Assembly: GCF_026210795.1 (NCBI RefSeq)
Contig: NC_089437.1
Span: 1,426,001 to 1,490,000 of the forward strand
DNA: 64,000 nucleotides
Direction of reading: 5' to 3'
Source: Rhizophagus irregularis
Lineage: Eukaryota; Glomeromycota; Glomeromycetes; Glomerales; Glomeraceae
In this document: in pieces, positions 11,793 through 22,799 of the stretch
How the letters are laid out: each line of letters opens with the position of its first letter
Numbering within the stretch: the first letter of the stretch is position 1
Notes under the pieces: generated by a model
The model's input: the letters and a program-made list of their open reading frames with translations, nothing else
Told to the model about the DNA's origin: nothing
Databases searched by the model: none
Translations under genes and position numbers: made by a program

Positions 11793-12316
11793 ACAGTCAC
11801 CACTGGTTATAACGAACCTGTTTGTACCGAAAACTTGTTGTATTGAACCAAGTTTCACAGAACCGATTTTTTTATAATTAATTGCACTGGATAAAACGAA
11901 ATCACATAATAAATTACTATATACCGCATCCGAACTTATTTTAGCCAGCCCAAGTATATCAGTTACATATTTAGTATACCGAACTATCACGTGACTTTAA
12001 TTAGTAATATAAAAGAATGGACTACCGGAAAAATTATTTCTGCTAGTATCAGATAAAATTTTCATTTGAATAGCTGGTAAATACTTAAAAAATTGATGAA
12101 CACATAAATTTTAAATAAACATAGTGTAATCTGTTATAGTAAGTCATGTAATCATCCGAACTATAAATATTACAGTATATGCTGCTATAATTTAATTGGA
12201 TAAAATTCATATACCGAACAGTTCGGTATATAATATGAATATCATATATCGAATTCACCATATACCGAACCAAAACGCTTGGAACGGCAGGTTTGTTATA
12301 TCTAGTGGCGACTGTA
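11793..12316. mobile_element. pogo/Tigger-like miniature element (MITE)
   Basis: The ends are inverted repeats of about 29 bp with few mismatches. The left starts TACAGTCACCACTGGTTATA and the right, reverse-complemented, starts TACAGTCGCCACTAGATATA, both followed by ACRAACCTG. The TA ends and the CAGTC..TATAAC form match pogo/Tigger elements of the Tc1-mariner superfamily, which duplicate TA. An inner palindrome (CATATACCGAACAGTTCGGT and onward) lies at 12209-12238. There is no transposase, so the element is non-autonomous. Confidence 0.8.
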
Positions 12317-12569
12317 AATTTATATTTATTCTAATTAAAGATTATAATTTATTTAAACAAAAAATATATATATATTTATTTCAATTATTTTGCAGCAATG
12401 ATCCTTCCTGATCAAAAACTTAAGAGAAAAAAATAAAGAAACCACGCTTACCCATGGCCCTGCATCTCCAATCCAAACCTAAATGTTAAAGGCGCGTCAT
12501 TCTTTGACATTTTTTAGGGAAAAGAGCTTAATCGATATCACATGTTTTCATAAATCAATTTTAATTCCT

Positions 12570-12870
12570 GAGGGCGCAGCAAGGGTATTTGATTGAAATA
12601 CGGTACCCGACTACTCCAGCGTAACATGAAAAAAATGTCACAAAATGGACGGTATTACGCAACTTGACTGAAATTAAGTGTGGCGCACATGTGACGGATA
12701 GTGCGTGACGAGTAGAATTTGTTACTAAAAAAATTTCTAAGTCCCTCAGATACTTATGAAAAATGGAAACAAAGAAGGGTGTGACGCCGGTAATGAAAAA
12801 TATCATGTGATTTTTTCGTGACATTTTCAGGTTACTCGGGTATTTGCCAAATTTCATAAATCCTCCGCAA
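12570..12870. repeat. dispersed repeat related to copies at 43.6-44.1 and 58.56 kb
   Basis: AATTAAGTGTGGCGCACATG followed by GATAGTGCGTGA recurs with small changes at 58568-58605. CTAAGTCCCTCAGATA and the GGGTGTGACG..ATCATGTGATTTTTT part match, in reverse complement, the miniature element at 43624-44099. It looks like a fragment of that family. Confidence 0.6.
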
Positions 12871-13194
12871 TAATATAAAACCAATTAAAAAAAGTTTTTA
12901 GGTTTGATAAGAATCAAAAAGTATTTGAAAAAAAAAATTCCGGAATGGCTAAAAATAAAATATGATTAATAAGATAAATAAACCTTTATTTGGTTAATAG
13001 GCACAAATATCAATATCATTTCCATATTTACACAAATTATTGTACTCGAAATTCTTTTTCTTTCATTCTGTTATAAAATTCAATATTTTGTTACTATTTT
13101 TTCTCATAATAGAACTTAATTAAACAATTTTACCATAATCCTACAGAAAAATATAAAGTGATGTTACGTAAAATGATGTTTTGATACTTAAAGG

Positions 13195-13354
13195 GGCAAA
13201 AATATGAATCTTGACCCGTCACATGGATTAATCTTGACCCACTGCATGCACGTTGTCGATCACATATATTTTACAATACACCATGAATATCGATAACGTG
13301 ATGCAGGTGGGTCAAGTTTCACGTACGTGACGGGTCAAGATTCATATATTTGCC
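13195..13354. mobile_element. 160-bp fold-back MITE with target duplication
   Basis: Left arm GGCAAAAATATGAATCTTGA and the reverse complement of the right arm, GGCAAATATATGAATCTTGA, pair for about 70 bp with few mismatches, both continuing CCCGTCAC. The element is flanked by TTAAAGG at 13188-13194 and 13355-13361, so the target duplication is 7 or 8 bp. It has no coding capacity. Confidence 0.85.
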
Positions 13355-13383
13355 TTAAAGGGAGGAAAATTTAAGTAATTACA

Positions 13384-13930
13384 GTCAACGCTCGTTATAG
13401 TGAAGCTTGTTATAGTAAATTTGGCTTATAACTTTTTTTATTCCCCAATTCACTTACTAATAAATCTTATTCGCTATAGTAAGCTTACTAATAAAATCTC
13501 AATATTAGATATAGTAAACTTTTTAAAAATTTTATATAGAACGTATATTATAAACAAGCCGACTACTCAAAGAACGAATAATTCATTATAGCTGATATTA
13601 TCGATCATATAATCAGGTTTTCAGAGGTAAACTTTTGAATAAGTTTATAAATATTTACATGAAGTTTGTAAAAAATTAGGCATTACTTTTATATAATAAT
13701 TAAAATTTCTAAGAATTTAACTTTTATTACCCCATAACAAAAGTTTAATTAATTTGTATATATATCATTTTAGAAAGTACTGTCGGTCAGTAACTTAACA
13801 ATGAAAATGTAACATAATTATTGATTTTAAAAGTGAATCACAAGTTTATTATAAAGTTTAAAGGTAGTATCAGATTTAAGGTCAGACCTCGATATGCCAA
13901 TATTTGATATACCGATATATTGAAAATTTG
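13384..13930. repeat. solo pogo-like ends
   Basis: ACAGTCAACGCTCGTTATAG at 13380 and CAGACCTCGATATGCCAATA at 13883 both look like single termini of pogo/Tigger-type elements. I found no matching opposite end for either, so they are truncated copies. Between them is AT-rich filler. Confidence 0.5.
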
Positions 13931-14129
13931 ATATAACGATAAAATTTTACTTCAATTATATGATATTTTTCAAAGATTTTCATATAGGTCGCAAATAGCA
14001 CTTTGCGCAGCTTTAAACATGCTTTCAGCGAGCTACTCTGCCATGGTTAATATTTGAATAAAGTACTAATAAAGTTATTAAGGAAATTCCTGATGGTAAG
14101 CTCTTCATTGATTAGTTTGCTTTAAAAAC

Positions 14130-14291
14130 CCAGTAAATAGTATTTGTATAAAATTATACTGACCAAATGGGTTCATTGGCTCAAAATTAGCTCAAATTTA
14201 TGCAAAAAATAATCCAAATTTAAGCCAATCTAGAGCCAATTATACATGGATGAGCCCATTTGGTACAAATTCATACAAAAACTATTTACTG
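14130..14291. mobile_element. short inverted-repeat element, copy 1
   Basis: Begins CCCAGTAAATAGTATTTGTA and ends with the inverted match ..ACAAAAACTATTTACTGGG. Inside, CCAAATGGGTTCATTGGCTC pairs with the right-hand GATGAGCCCATTTGG. It is about 160 bp and non-coding. A second copy starts 310 bp further on. Confidence 0.8.
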
Positions 14292-14443
14292 GGAAAGAAA
14301 ATCTTATTTATTTTACCAATTTGTTTTTAGATGGATTTTGAATAATCATTTAACAATGTTTTTTTTCATATTTTAAATTATTATCATTTATTTATTTATT
14401 TATTATTTTATCTTGGATTATATACTAAACACTAAGACTAGAT

Positions 14444-14606
14444 ACCCAATAAATAGTTTTTGTATAAATTTATACCAAACGGGCTCATTGGCTCGAAATT
14501 AGCTCAAATTTATGCAAAAAATAATCCAAATTTAAGCTAATCTAGAGCCAATTATATATGGATGAGCCCATTTGGTACAAATTTATACAAAAACTATTTA
14601 CTGGGA
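14444..14606. mobile_element. short inverted-repeat element, copy 2
   Basis: Close copy of 14130-14291 in the same orientation, sharing GAGCCAATTATAYATGGATG and both termini (CCCAATAAATAGTTTTTGTA at the left, ACTATTTACTGGG at the right). The target duplication is unclear. Confidence 0.8.
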
Positions 14607-14738
14607 TAGAGTAGTAAGTGTTTTACAAAATTCTTAGTTTGTAATTTAAATAATTTTAATAAATGTATTCAAATTATTAAATGACCTCATGAAAGCTGTC
14701 AAACAATAATAAAATAATTAAATAACATTTCTTTTATG

Positions 14739-14963
14739 TAGGGATTGGAATCGAAAATCGAATCTTTTCAAGATTTTTCTTATAGACGACAAACCTGACA
14801 TTGAATCAGTTTCTAATTTCAGCAAAAATAATCAGCACTTGGCCGGCATGAAAATTACTTTGAAGTCAGGTTAACTTATATGTAAAAAATTGCTGAGAAT
14901 CGATTCTCGAGAATCGATTTTAATATGTTTTGTCGATTTTCGATTAATCGATTCCAATCCCTA
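14739..14963. mobile_element. hAT-type MITE with 8-bp target duplication
   Basis: Left end TAGGGATTGGAATCGA and right end, reversed, TAGGGATTGGAATCGATT form the terminal repeats. CTTTTATG flanks both sides (14731-14738 and 14964-14971). TAGGG-type ends with an 8-bp duplication are the signature of the hAT superfamily. Inside is the palindrome GAATCGATTCTCGAGAATCG. It carries no transposase. Confidence 0.9.
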
Positions 14964-15112
14964 CTTTTATGTGTATATTAATAAAATTCTATTACAATAA
15001 ATAATTCACTAATAATTGTGACTATGTTATTTCACAATAAAAACTATTAAATATTAAATTAATAAAATTATGGCTAATGTTATCGATTATCAAATTACAG
15101 TAAAAAATTAAA

Positions 15113-15300
15113 ATTCGGTGAAATGATTTTCGGTGAAACAGCAGTGAAATGAATAAATGAAATGATTTTCAGTGAAATAACCCTGTCGGTGAACCAGCCC
15201 CGTCAGTGAAATGAAATGATTTTTGGTAAGATGATTTTCGGTGAGATGACTGTCGGTAAGTTGATTGTTGGTGAAATGATGATTTTCAGTGAAATAGTAT
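15113..15300. repeat. degenerate TCGGTGAAATGATT array
   Basis: At least nine drifting copies of TTTTCGGTGAAATGA / GTCGGTGAA / TTTTCAGTGAAAT. Same family as 3536-3775. Confidence 0.65.
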
Positions 15301-15550
15301 ATTTAACTTATTTAAGTGTGTACTTGTAAATCCCAATTCATTCGTAGTACCAAATTTATAAAATTTTACCATTTTTTCTAAAAAAAATAGATAAATAAAT
15401 AAAATTCTATGGAAAAATTCATTCATCAGAATGGTAACTCATTTGATCTGCAAAAATCAATTTCCGATTAAATAAGAAAAATTCTCATGGATATCTGTAA
15501 CCTTATTGTCTTTACTAATATGTAATTAATTTTAAAGTGTTTCACAAGCA

Positions 15551-15655
15551 GGGATTGGAATCAATTATTGAATCTTTTTAAGATTTTTCATAGTCGGTCA
15601 ACCTGACTTTAAATAAAGTTTCTATTTTTAGCGAAATGATCAGTGCTTGTAAATT
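15551..15655. repeat. half copy of the hAT-type MITE
   Basis: AGGGATTGGAATCAATTATT, then ..AATCTTTTTAAGATTTTTC.. and GTCAACCTGACTT match the left half of 14739-14963. The right half is missing. Confidence 0.7.
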
Positions 15656-15659
15656 GCAA

Positions 15660-16050
15660 CTCCTATTCACAAATAATAATGTCCTCATTGTATAATCAAT
15701 ATTTTTCTTATTAATACGTCGCAAAAATGTTTAAGTTGATCTACGTGTCATACAGTATATTTATTTGGCATATTTCAGGGGTCATATAGGTAATGTTACA
15801 TAAATCGTAATACATATTGTCTATTGTAACAAAAACAAATTTTGTTAGTTCAGTACGGTAAATACTAGTCCTTTCGCTAACTCTTCGGACAATTAAATAT
15901 TTTTCTTAAAATGTAAATATTTCGCAAAAAATTAATGTTTATTAATATACTTAATAATACTTTGCAATATTTAATGAATTATTATTAATATTATTTAGTA
16001 ATTAGAAGTTTTTTTGCTTTATATTAAATAAAGATTATAACTAGTTTTAA
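15660..16050. other. intergenic, nothing recognised
   Basis: AT-rich sequence between the half MITE and the MULE terminus. No open frame, repeat or motif stands out. Confidence 0.5.
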
Positions 16051-19000
16051 CCGGGGGTGATATAACTCGGGTGATATCACCTATTAATTTTATTATAATT
16101 TAATAAATTTGATATGGGTGATTTAACTTAGGTGAAATCACCTATAATTTTATTAATAATTTCGATACGAATAAATTTAATTCAGGCGATATCACCTGAT
16201 TACATTAATTTTACATGATGATATAATTGTTTACATTTGATCGTTTCCATTATTATTTATGAATGATGTAATCAAAGCCACCCGTTTTAAAAATTCTCTC
16301 CCAAACGCTACTTTTTCTGTTTTCGTTAAAAAACTTCGCTTGTTTCGCGTTTCTAAAAAATTGTTTGCGAGATAAAATTAATATCACTCGTTGCTTCTAG
16401 TGTATTACTTACATAAACTTTAATGCAAAACTTTACAATGGAAGATATTACAACCTTTCCTTATGATTCTTTATATAACGATAATTCCGACTTGTTATTC
16501 AACGCTTATTATAATTCTTCATATAATGATTCTGACCAATCATTCAATTCTTATCATAACTCTTTATACGATTCTTTTAATCTGATGCTTGATTTTTCAT
16601 ATGATTTTTCCGACCTATTCCTTGAAAATCATGAAAAAGATAATAGAATCCAAATAGAAAATGAATGTATGGTGAAAAATCATCAGAAAGAAAATAGTGA
16701 GTATTGTGATCAAATGAATCTGACCTTTTATTCGGATAATTCCTCTAATCTGATAGTTAATTCTCACGTGTTCTTCTAATTTATTTCTTAAAAATTATAA
16801 ATAGATAGCAACGTTCAAATAGTAAATAAAAGTATGATAGATATTATAGATTATCAAAGTGATCATCAGGAAGAAAATAGTAAGTAACTGAATGTTATGA
16901 TCATTTGATTCTAACCTGTTATTTGTCTCTTATTGTATAATTCCCCGATCTGATATGATTCTAACATAACCTTTTGATCTATTCTTTAAAAATCATAAAC
17001 AGATAATGAAATTCAAATGGAAGTGGAAGATCATTCGGAAGATTATTGCAGCAAAGAATATGATGATGATAGCGAGTATGAAAAAGAAGAAGATGGATTA
17101 TTAAAGTTAAATAAAGGAATGAAATTTGAAACATGGGAACTTGCTGAATCATACCTTGATGAATATGCGAAGCAAAATGGATTTTGCTTTCGTAAAATAA
17201 GACGTGTATTAGATCCAAATGATAATACAATTGTTAGACGCTGAACATATGAATGCACACATGGCCAAACTCATGAAGCTCAAAAGGTTATTTTAGCAGA
17301 AAATAGAAGGGATAGAGATTCTGAAATGATCGGATGTCCTTGGCACATTAATCTCGCATTTCCCAAATTTTCAAATGGAGTTCGGATTAATAGTATAATT
17401 GGTAAACATAACCATGAGATGAACCCCCATATTTCTGAAATAGCACCAAGATTTCGAAAGCTAACTGACAAAATGCTTGAAAAAGTAAAATTTTGGACAA
17501 TTCAAGAAAAAATGGGCATATCAACGCAATATAACCTTTTAGTAGCCTTGTTTCCAGATAAAGTAATTAATAAAAAAGACTTAAGTAATGCTATTCAACA
17601 ATTTAAAAAACAAGTAAAACCTAGTAAAAATGATGCATGTCAAATGCTTACCGAATTATATCTTAAAAAAGATGATGATCCAAGATGGATTATAAAACCG
17701 CGCTTTGATGTTGGAGAAAGAAGATTAAATTCGCTGTTTTGGATGTCTCCAGACCAAGTTAATGCTTACGGAAAATATCATGATATTGTAATTATTGATA
17801 CAACATCAAGGACTAATCAATTTGATATGATATTGATGTTAGTTATAGTTGTTGACAATAATTTTAGAAATTTAATAGTAGCAGTGGCTATTTTGGAAGA
17901 TGAAACAGAAGCAACTTTTTCGTGGACTCTACAAGAATTAAAAAATTCTTGTGATGTTACACCAATTACCTTGTATTCTGGTGCTGATCTGGCCTTAATA
18001 TCAGCTGTGAAAAAGAACTATCCGGAAACACATCATTTTCATTGTATCTTTCATATAGAACTGAATTTAAGAAAGAAACTTAAGGGAAAATTGCAAGACC
18101 AATTTGAACCCTTTCATGCTAAATTTTTAGCAATGCGTAATTCTTTATGTCCTAAAAAGTTTGAAACAGGATGGGAAGAATTTATTAATGAATTTCCAGC
18201 TTCGAACAATATCTTACAAGAGTTTTATATCCTTGTAAAAAAAGTTGGGCGCGTTTCGCTATTAACCAAAATTTTACTGCTGGAATTCAGAGCACACAAC
18301 GAGTAGAAGTAACTAATAGAATTATTAAAGAAAAATTAAATAGGTCTTCATGTTTAACAGATGTTATTGGAGAAATTCAAAGGATATTTGACCAACAATC
18401 AAAAAGAGCAATATTAAGTGAATGTAAAAATGAAATTCCAACAAGAGGAATACCTTCTATAATGGATGAATACTTTCCAAATCTTGATAAAATTTTACGT
18501 GAATACTTAACACCTCAAATTCTTCAAAAGCAACGCGATCAAATGGTTCAGTCATTATGCTATGACACTGTATTAATTAAAGATTGGCAACCGCTTTTAG
18601 AAGTAAGTTTAATAGTTAATAAGAAATGAAAGTTAAAGATAGTTATTAACAATTAAAATATTTTCTTTTTTTCTTTAGATGATGGATGATTCTTATCAAC
18701 AAGAAATAGCTAGAGAGGATGACTATGACCAACCTCAATCTTTATTTTCTTTATTAGTAGAGAATATACCTTATAATAATATTCTACAAGTGTGGAAAGT
18801 AACAAGACATTGTGGACAAAATTCAGAACCACAATATATTATTCTTCTTAATGATGGTTCACATTTATGTACTTGTCTTTGGCTTATTAACAGAGGGATT
18901 ATATGTAGACACTTTTTCCGTGTTATGTCTTATTCAACTAATGCGCAATTTCATATATCACTTATTCCACACCGTTGGTATAACAATAATAAGTATAATA

Positions 19001-19735
19001 TTGAACAGCGTGAGAAAAATATAGTATTATTTCATAATGAAGAAAATATTCTAGCTGACGAGTCAGAACAACCCTCATTTCAACATCTTATGAATTTTAG
19101 GCAAACACCTAATGTTGTACAATTGCAGGATCCTAAACAAAAATATGGATTTGGCATGGGATATGCTAAAAAAGCTCTTGATTTGGCTGTTCAAACTGAT
19201 AAGGTTGATGAATTTGTTGATCAAGTGAAATATTTTATTGAGAATACAAAAGCAGAATTATCCGAACAACAGGAAAATTTGACTTCTATGCATATTGGTG
19301 ATCCATTATGAGTACAACATAAAGATAGACAACCTAATAGATACAAGTCATGTGGTGAACCCCAAAGAAAAAAATCAAAGTATATTCGAGACATAACTAA
19401 CATTACCAATAAAAATTGTGAAAAAGTTGTAGAAAGTCAAGTTGGTAAAAGAAGAGAAAGGCATTGTAAAAAATGCAATCAACCAGGTCATTATACTCCA
19501 CGATATCCAAATGCTTAATAAATTGGTAACTAAATTATGTTAGTTTTTTTTATAGCATGTACAAGCTATTTTATTAGGAAATAAACGAAATAAACTATAT
19601 AATAATTGTCATATAATATAAAAAATTATGTAATAAAATTTGCCATTAAATTTATTAAAATTTTTTATACGTGTGAAATCACCTGATTTTAGCAAATTAT
19701 TTATAGGTGAAATCACCTGGGTGATATTCACCTGG
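16051..19735 (+). mobile_element. Mutator-like element (MULE) 1
   Basis: The ends are related inverted repeats built from a palindromic motif. The left carries GGGTGATATCACCTATTAA plus later GGTGAAATCACCTAT and GGCGATATCACCTG. The right carries GGTGAAATCACCTGGGTGAT and an inner GTGAAATCACCTGA. They enclose one transposase gene on the plus strand. I could not find a convincing 9-bp target duplication, so the outer boundaries may be off by several bases or eroded. Confidence 0.7.
16423..19518 (+). pseudogene. MULE transposase (FAR1-type zinc finger, MULE, SWIM, zinc knuckle), inactivated
   Basis: Exons 16423-16696, 17003-18602 and 18679-19518 join at GT-AG sites. The first gives an Asn/Ser/Tyr-rich leader. 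Next come a FAR1/WRKY-GCM1 DNA-binding zinc region (TYECTHG, GCPWHINLAF, KHNHEM), the MULE catalytic domain (VIIDTTSRTNQFD for the first Asp, then SGADLALIS and the C-x2-H signature HCIFHI), a SWIM finger (CTCLWLINRGIICRHFF) and a C-terminal zinc knuckle (CKKCNQPGHYTPRYP, last Cys replaced by Tyr). It would cut and re-insert the element. Defects: TGA at 17242-17244, a frameshift in the A-run near 18236-18243 (the true frame resumes at SWARFAINQNFTAGIQ), and TGA at 19309-19311. Both TGA codons could be former CGA. The intron at 16697-17002 contains a decayed repeat of the exon edge. Confidence 0.85.
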
Positions 19736-19799
19736 AGAGAAATTAGCAAGATTCTTAAATAAAAATCTAATTTTTTTCGTACAAAAGGTATACTTTTTC

Positions 19800-20140
19800 C
19801 TTTTATTTTGAATATCGGTAAGTTGAACTGTTGATGAAATAATTATCGGTTAAATAGACTGAACCATATAACAATCAATTGAATAAAATGAAAATAAACA
19901 TGATGCTATATTGTTATCTAGTCAATTAACGTAATTTTATGGAAAAAAAAAGATAGTTTGGGCTTCCATATTTTTTTCATCGCTGCAAAATCAATTTTCT
20001 GAATAATTAATTTTTCGAATGAAAATCAATTTCCGACTCTTAGCCTTTTGTAGTTATTATAATACAAGAGTTCATGTTTAGAGAGGAGCTGGTTAGTGTA
20101 AATGCTAATGCAAGATTTAGTAAATACTACTTTTTTAATA
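19800..20140. other. intergenic
   Basis: A trace of the TCGGTAAGTTGA/TCGGTTAAAT repeat at 19812-19855. Otherwise AT-rich with no gene. Confidence 0.4.
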
Positions 20141-20142
20141 AA

Positions 20143-20640
20143 AAAAACGTTGAACCCGGTGTTTTTCATTAAAAAAAATAAATAACATCAAATTTGACGT
20201 TTTTTCATTAAAAAAAAAATAAAAAAACGTCAAATCTGACATTTTTTTATTTAAAAAATAAATAAATAAATAACGTCAAAACTGATGTTTTTTCATTTAA
20301 AAAAAATAAATAACGTCAAATCTGACGTTTTTTGACTTTTTTCATTAAAAAAAAAATAATAAATGTTAAACACGACATTTTTTCATTAAAAGAAATAAAA
20401 AAAATATTTTTTAGTCAACCCCGATTTTTTTCCATTAGAAGAAATAAAAAACATTTTAAAAGATGTCAAACCAGACGTTTTTTCATTAAAAGAAATAAAA
20501 AACGTTTTTTTTAATTAAAAAGTGTCAAACTAGATGTTTTTTCATTAAAAGATATGGAAAAATAAATATTTTTTTCATTAAAAAAAAAAAATAAAAAATG
20601 TTTTTTTTTGAACTTTTTTCTTAATAATTTGAATATAAAG
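20143..20640. repeat. array of palindromic AACGTCAAATNTGACGTT repeats
   Basis: About nine units of 45-60 bp alternate a TTTTTTCATTAAAAAAAATAAA spacer (broken by differences) with AACGTCAAATTTGACGTT or decayed forms. The early units are clean palindromes; the later ones keep GTCAAAC..GACG. Every unit could extrude a small hairpin. No protein coding. Confidence 0.75.
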
Positions 20641-22799
20641 TTTCGGCATTTTTATATATAAAATTTCAAAAAAAAAATGCCAAAACATTTTCTTAATAAC
20701 TTATGTTGGGTTATCAAATTCATGACCTACCTCTGGTCGAGGTCTTCTTGTAATATTTTTCATAATAATATATTAAAAAAATGTTTTGCACCATTTTTTT
20801 TTGATATTTTATTATGAAAGAACTTTTTCACTACATTTTTTCAAAGCAATACCATGAACACTCAGTACAAAATTAATAAGAAACAGTAAAATAATGATGT
20901 TTATTAAATTTAAAATATATATTTTTTTTTATTAAAGTGGTAAAAAAGAAAATTAGCATTTCTGTAATATGCTATTGAAATCATTATTTAATTTAAAGTT
21001 GGTAAAATTTTTAAAATCTCATAAACTTAAATATGAATTTTACAAAATTAATTAAATTTAAAAAAAATCAAACTTTAGTTAATAAATTAAAAGGTTTTTT
21101 TATGCCAAAAAAAAAAGAAAAAAAATTTTTTGTGTTATGCAGTTGAAAAAAAATATTTTTTTGTAAAATGATCAACTAGAACTGTACCGCTATGGCCACC
21201 TGGCGGCGGCCTTCAAAATAAAATTAGGTGTGCCATGAGCATAAATGCATAGTCAAATAAACACTTTTTTTAAAGAACTCCTAATTGCTTTATTATACTC
21301 AAATTAAATATTTTTATGGACGAAATGTATTATTTTTAATGGACGAAATGTAATTAAGGGTTCTCTTAAATAAAATAACAACATTATGTTAATTTTGTAT
21401 TTTTCAATATCCTACACACTGAAAATAATATATCAATTTGTCCAAAATTTTAAAATTTGGATTTTGAAGAATATTTGAATAAGTCAAGATTAGACTTCTT
21501 TATCCAATTTACAGTAAGAACGAGTGATTTGCAAATGCTTTTAACGCTAGTACCAAAATAGATAAGTTAAAAGCGTTAGAAGTGTTAGAAACATCTTTGA
21601 TAATATAAAAGCTCCAAATACAAAATTATAGATTTATCGCACAGCCCTATAGGATCATGCTGATTTTGCTTGACCAATATTTTCATATATTGCCGATCAC
21701 TATACAATATTAAGAATCAACTAGGGTGGCGTCAGGAATTAAGTTGGCACGGTCTTTAATATTTTTCAGTTAATGTTATTTATTGTGAGTTTGTATTTAT
21801 GTTTTTGTTTGTAATAATGTAGAATATATTAAGAAAAAGAATCTGTTTATGGATTTTTTTCGCTTTATTATCAATTTTCTAATCCGCTTTTAAGTATCTA
21901 AATTATCGTAGTATAGAAAACAGCTACTGATTTCTTCCTATTTGGTATTGGTTTTGTACTTTATAAAAATGTATTACAGTATATGAATAAAGTTAATTAC
22001 TATGGAGTAGTGTCTAAATAATCATCGAAACACTTACCCAGTATATTCTTTTTTGGTTAGATTTTACTAGACAAATTAAGAAAATAAAACTTCAAAAAAT
22101 TTATATTCTTCTATATTCATTATTTATTATAGATTTAGATTATATATAAAATTATGATTTTTTTTAGATTTATAAATTTATTCTTAATCTAAATCCTACT
22201 TGATTCGATTATAGATTATAGAGTAGAACCTTATTCTCTTTTTTATCGAATTCGCACCTTATAAATAAATTTTCCCAAAAAAAAAAAATAATAGATATTG
22301 ATAAACATTACATCATGAGAAACAATTACCTCATTTTTACTCTTAAAATGTATTAATAAAAGATTATTTATTCATGAACATGAAAATTTTATTATTAATA
22401 ATAATAATAATCAATAATATTTTTCTTCTTATTATCCATTTTATTTACATTCATGTTAATTATTAATAATAAATTAAATAATATCATATCGTAATTTATA
22501 CGAAATTATTAATAGATATCATAAAAATATTTTGTAATTTTTTTGTTTATTTTGTTAAATAAAAATTATAAAAGGAGAAAAAGGAGGAACTAAACATATC
22601 AATCGTAATTTGTAATAACGAAAAAAAATTGAAAAAAATTAATATGAAAAAAAACCCCCAAATTATTTTAGATTGAGAAAAAAAAATTTATCATGAATGA
22701 AATGAATAAAAATTATTTCACATCAAGAAAAATAAAATCAATTTAAATAAACCTTAAAAAAAATGCGGTTTTGTAAAATTTGCAAAAAAAAGAAGAAAA
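20640..22799. other. AT-rich stretch, one dispersed repeat end, no gene
   Basis: 21649-21680 carries CCTATAGGATCATGCTGATT, a motif also found at about 40112 and 58417. The small GC-rich patch at 21188-21215 (CCACCTGGCGGCGGCC) is isolated. 22260-22800 is A/T runs. No coding signal. Confidence 0.5.

Noticed and set aside
12561-12884. 107-codon minus-strand frame
   Set aside because: Lies inside a dispersed repeat; the nucleotide match to 43.6 and 58.6 kb explains it better.
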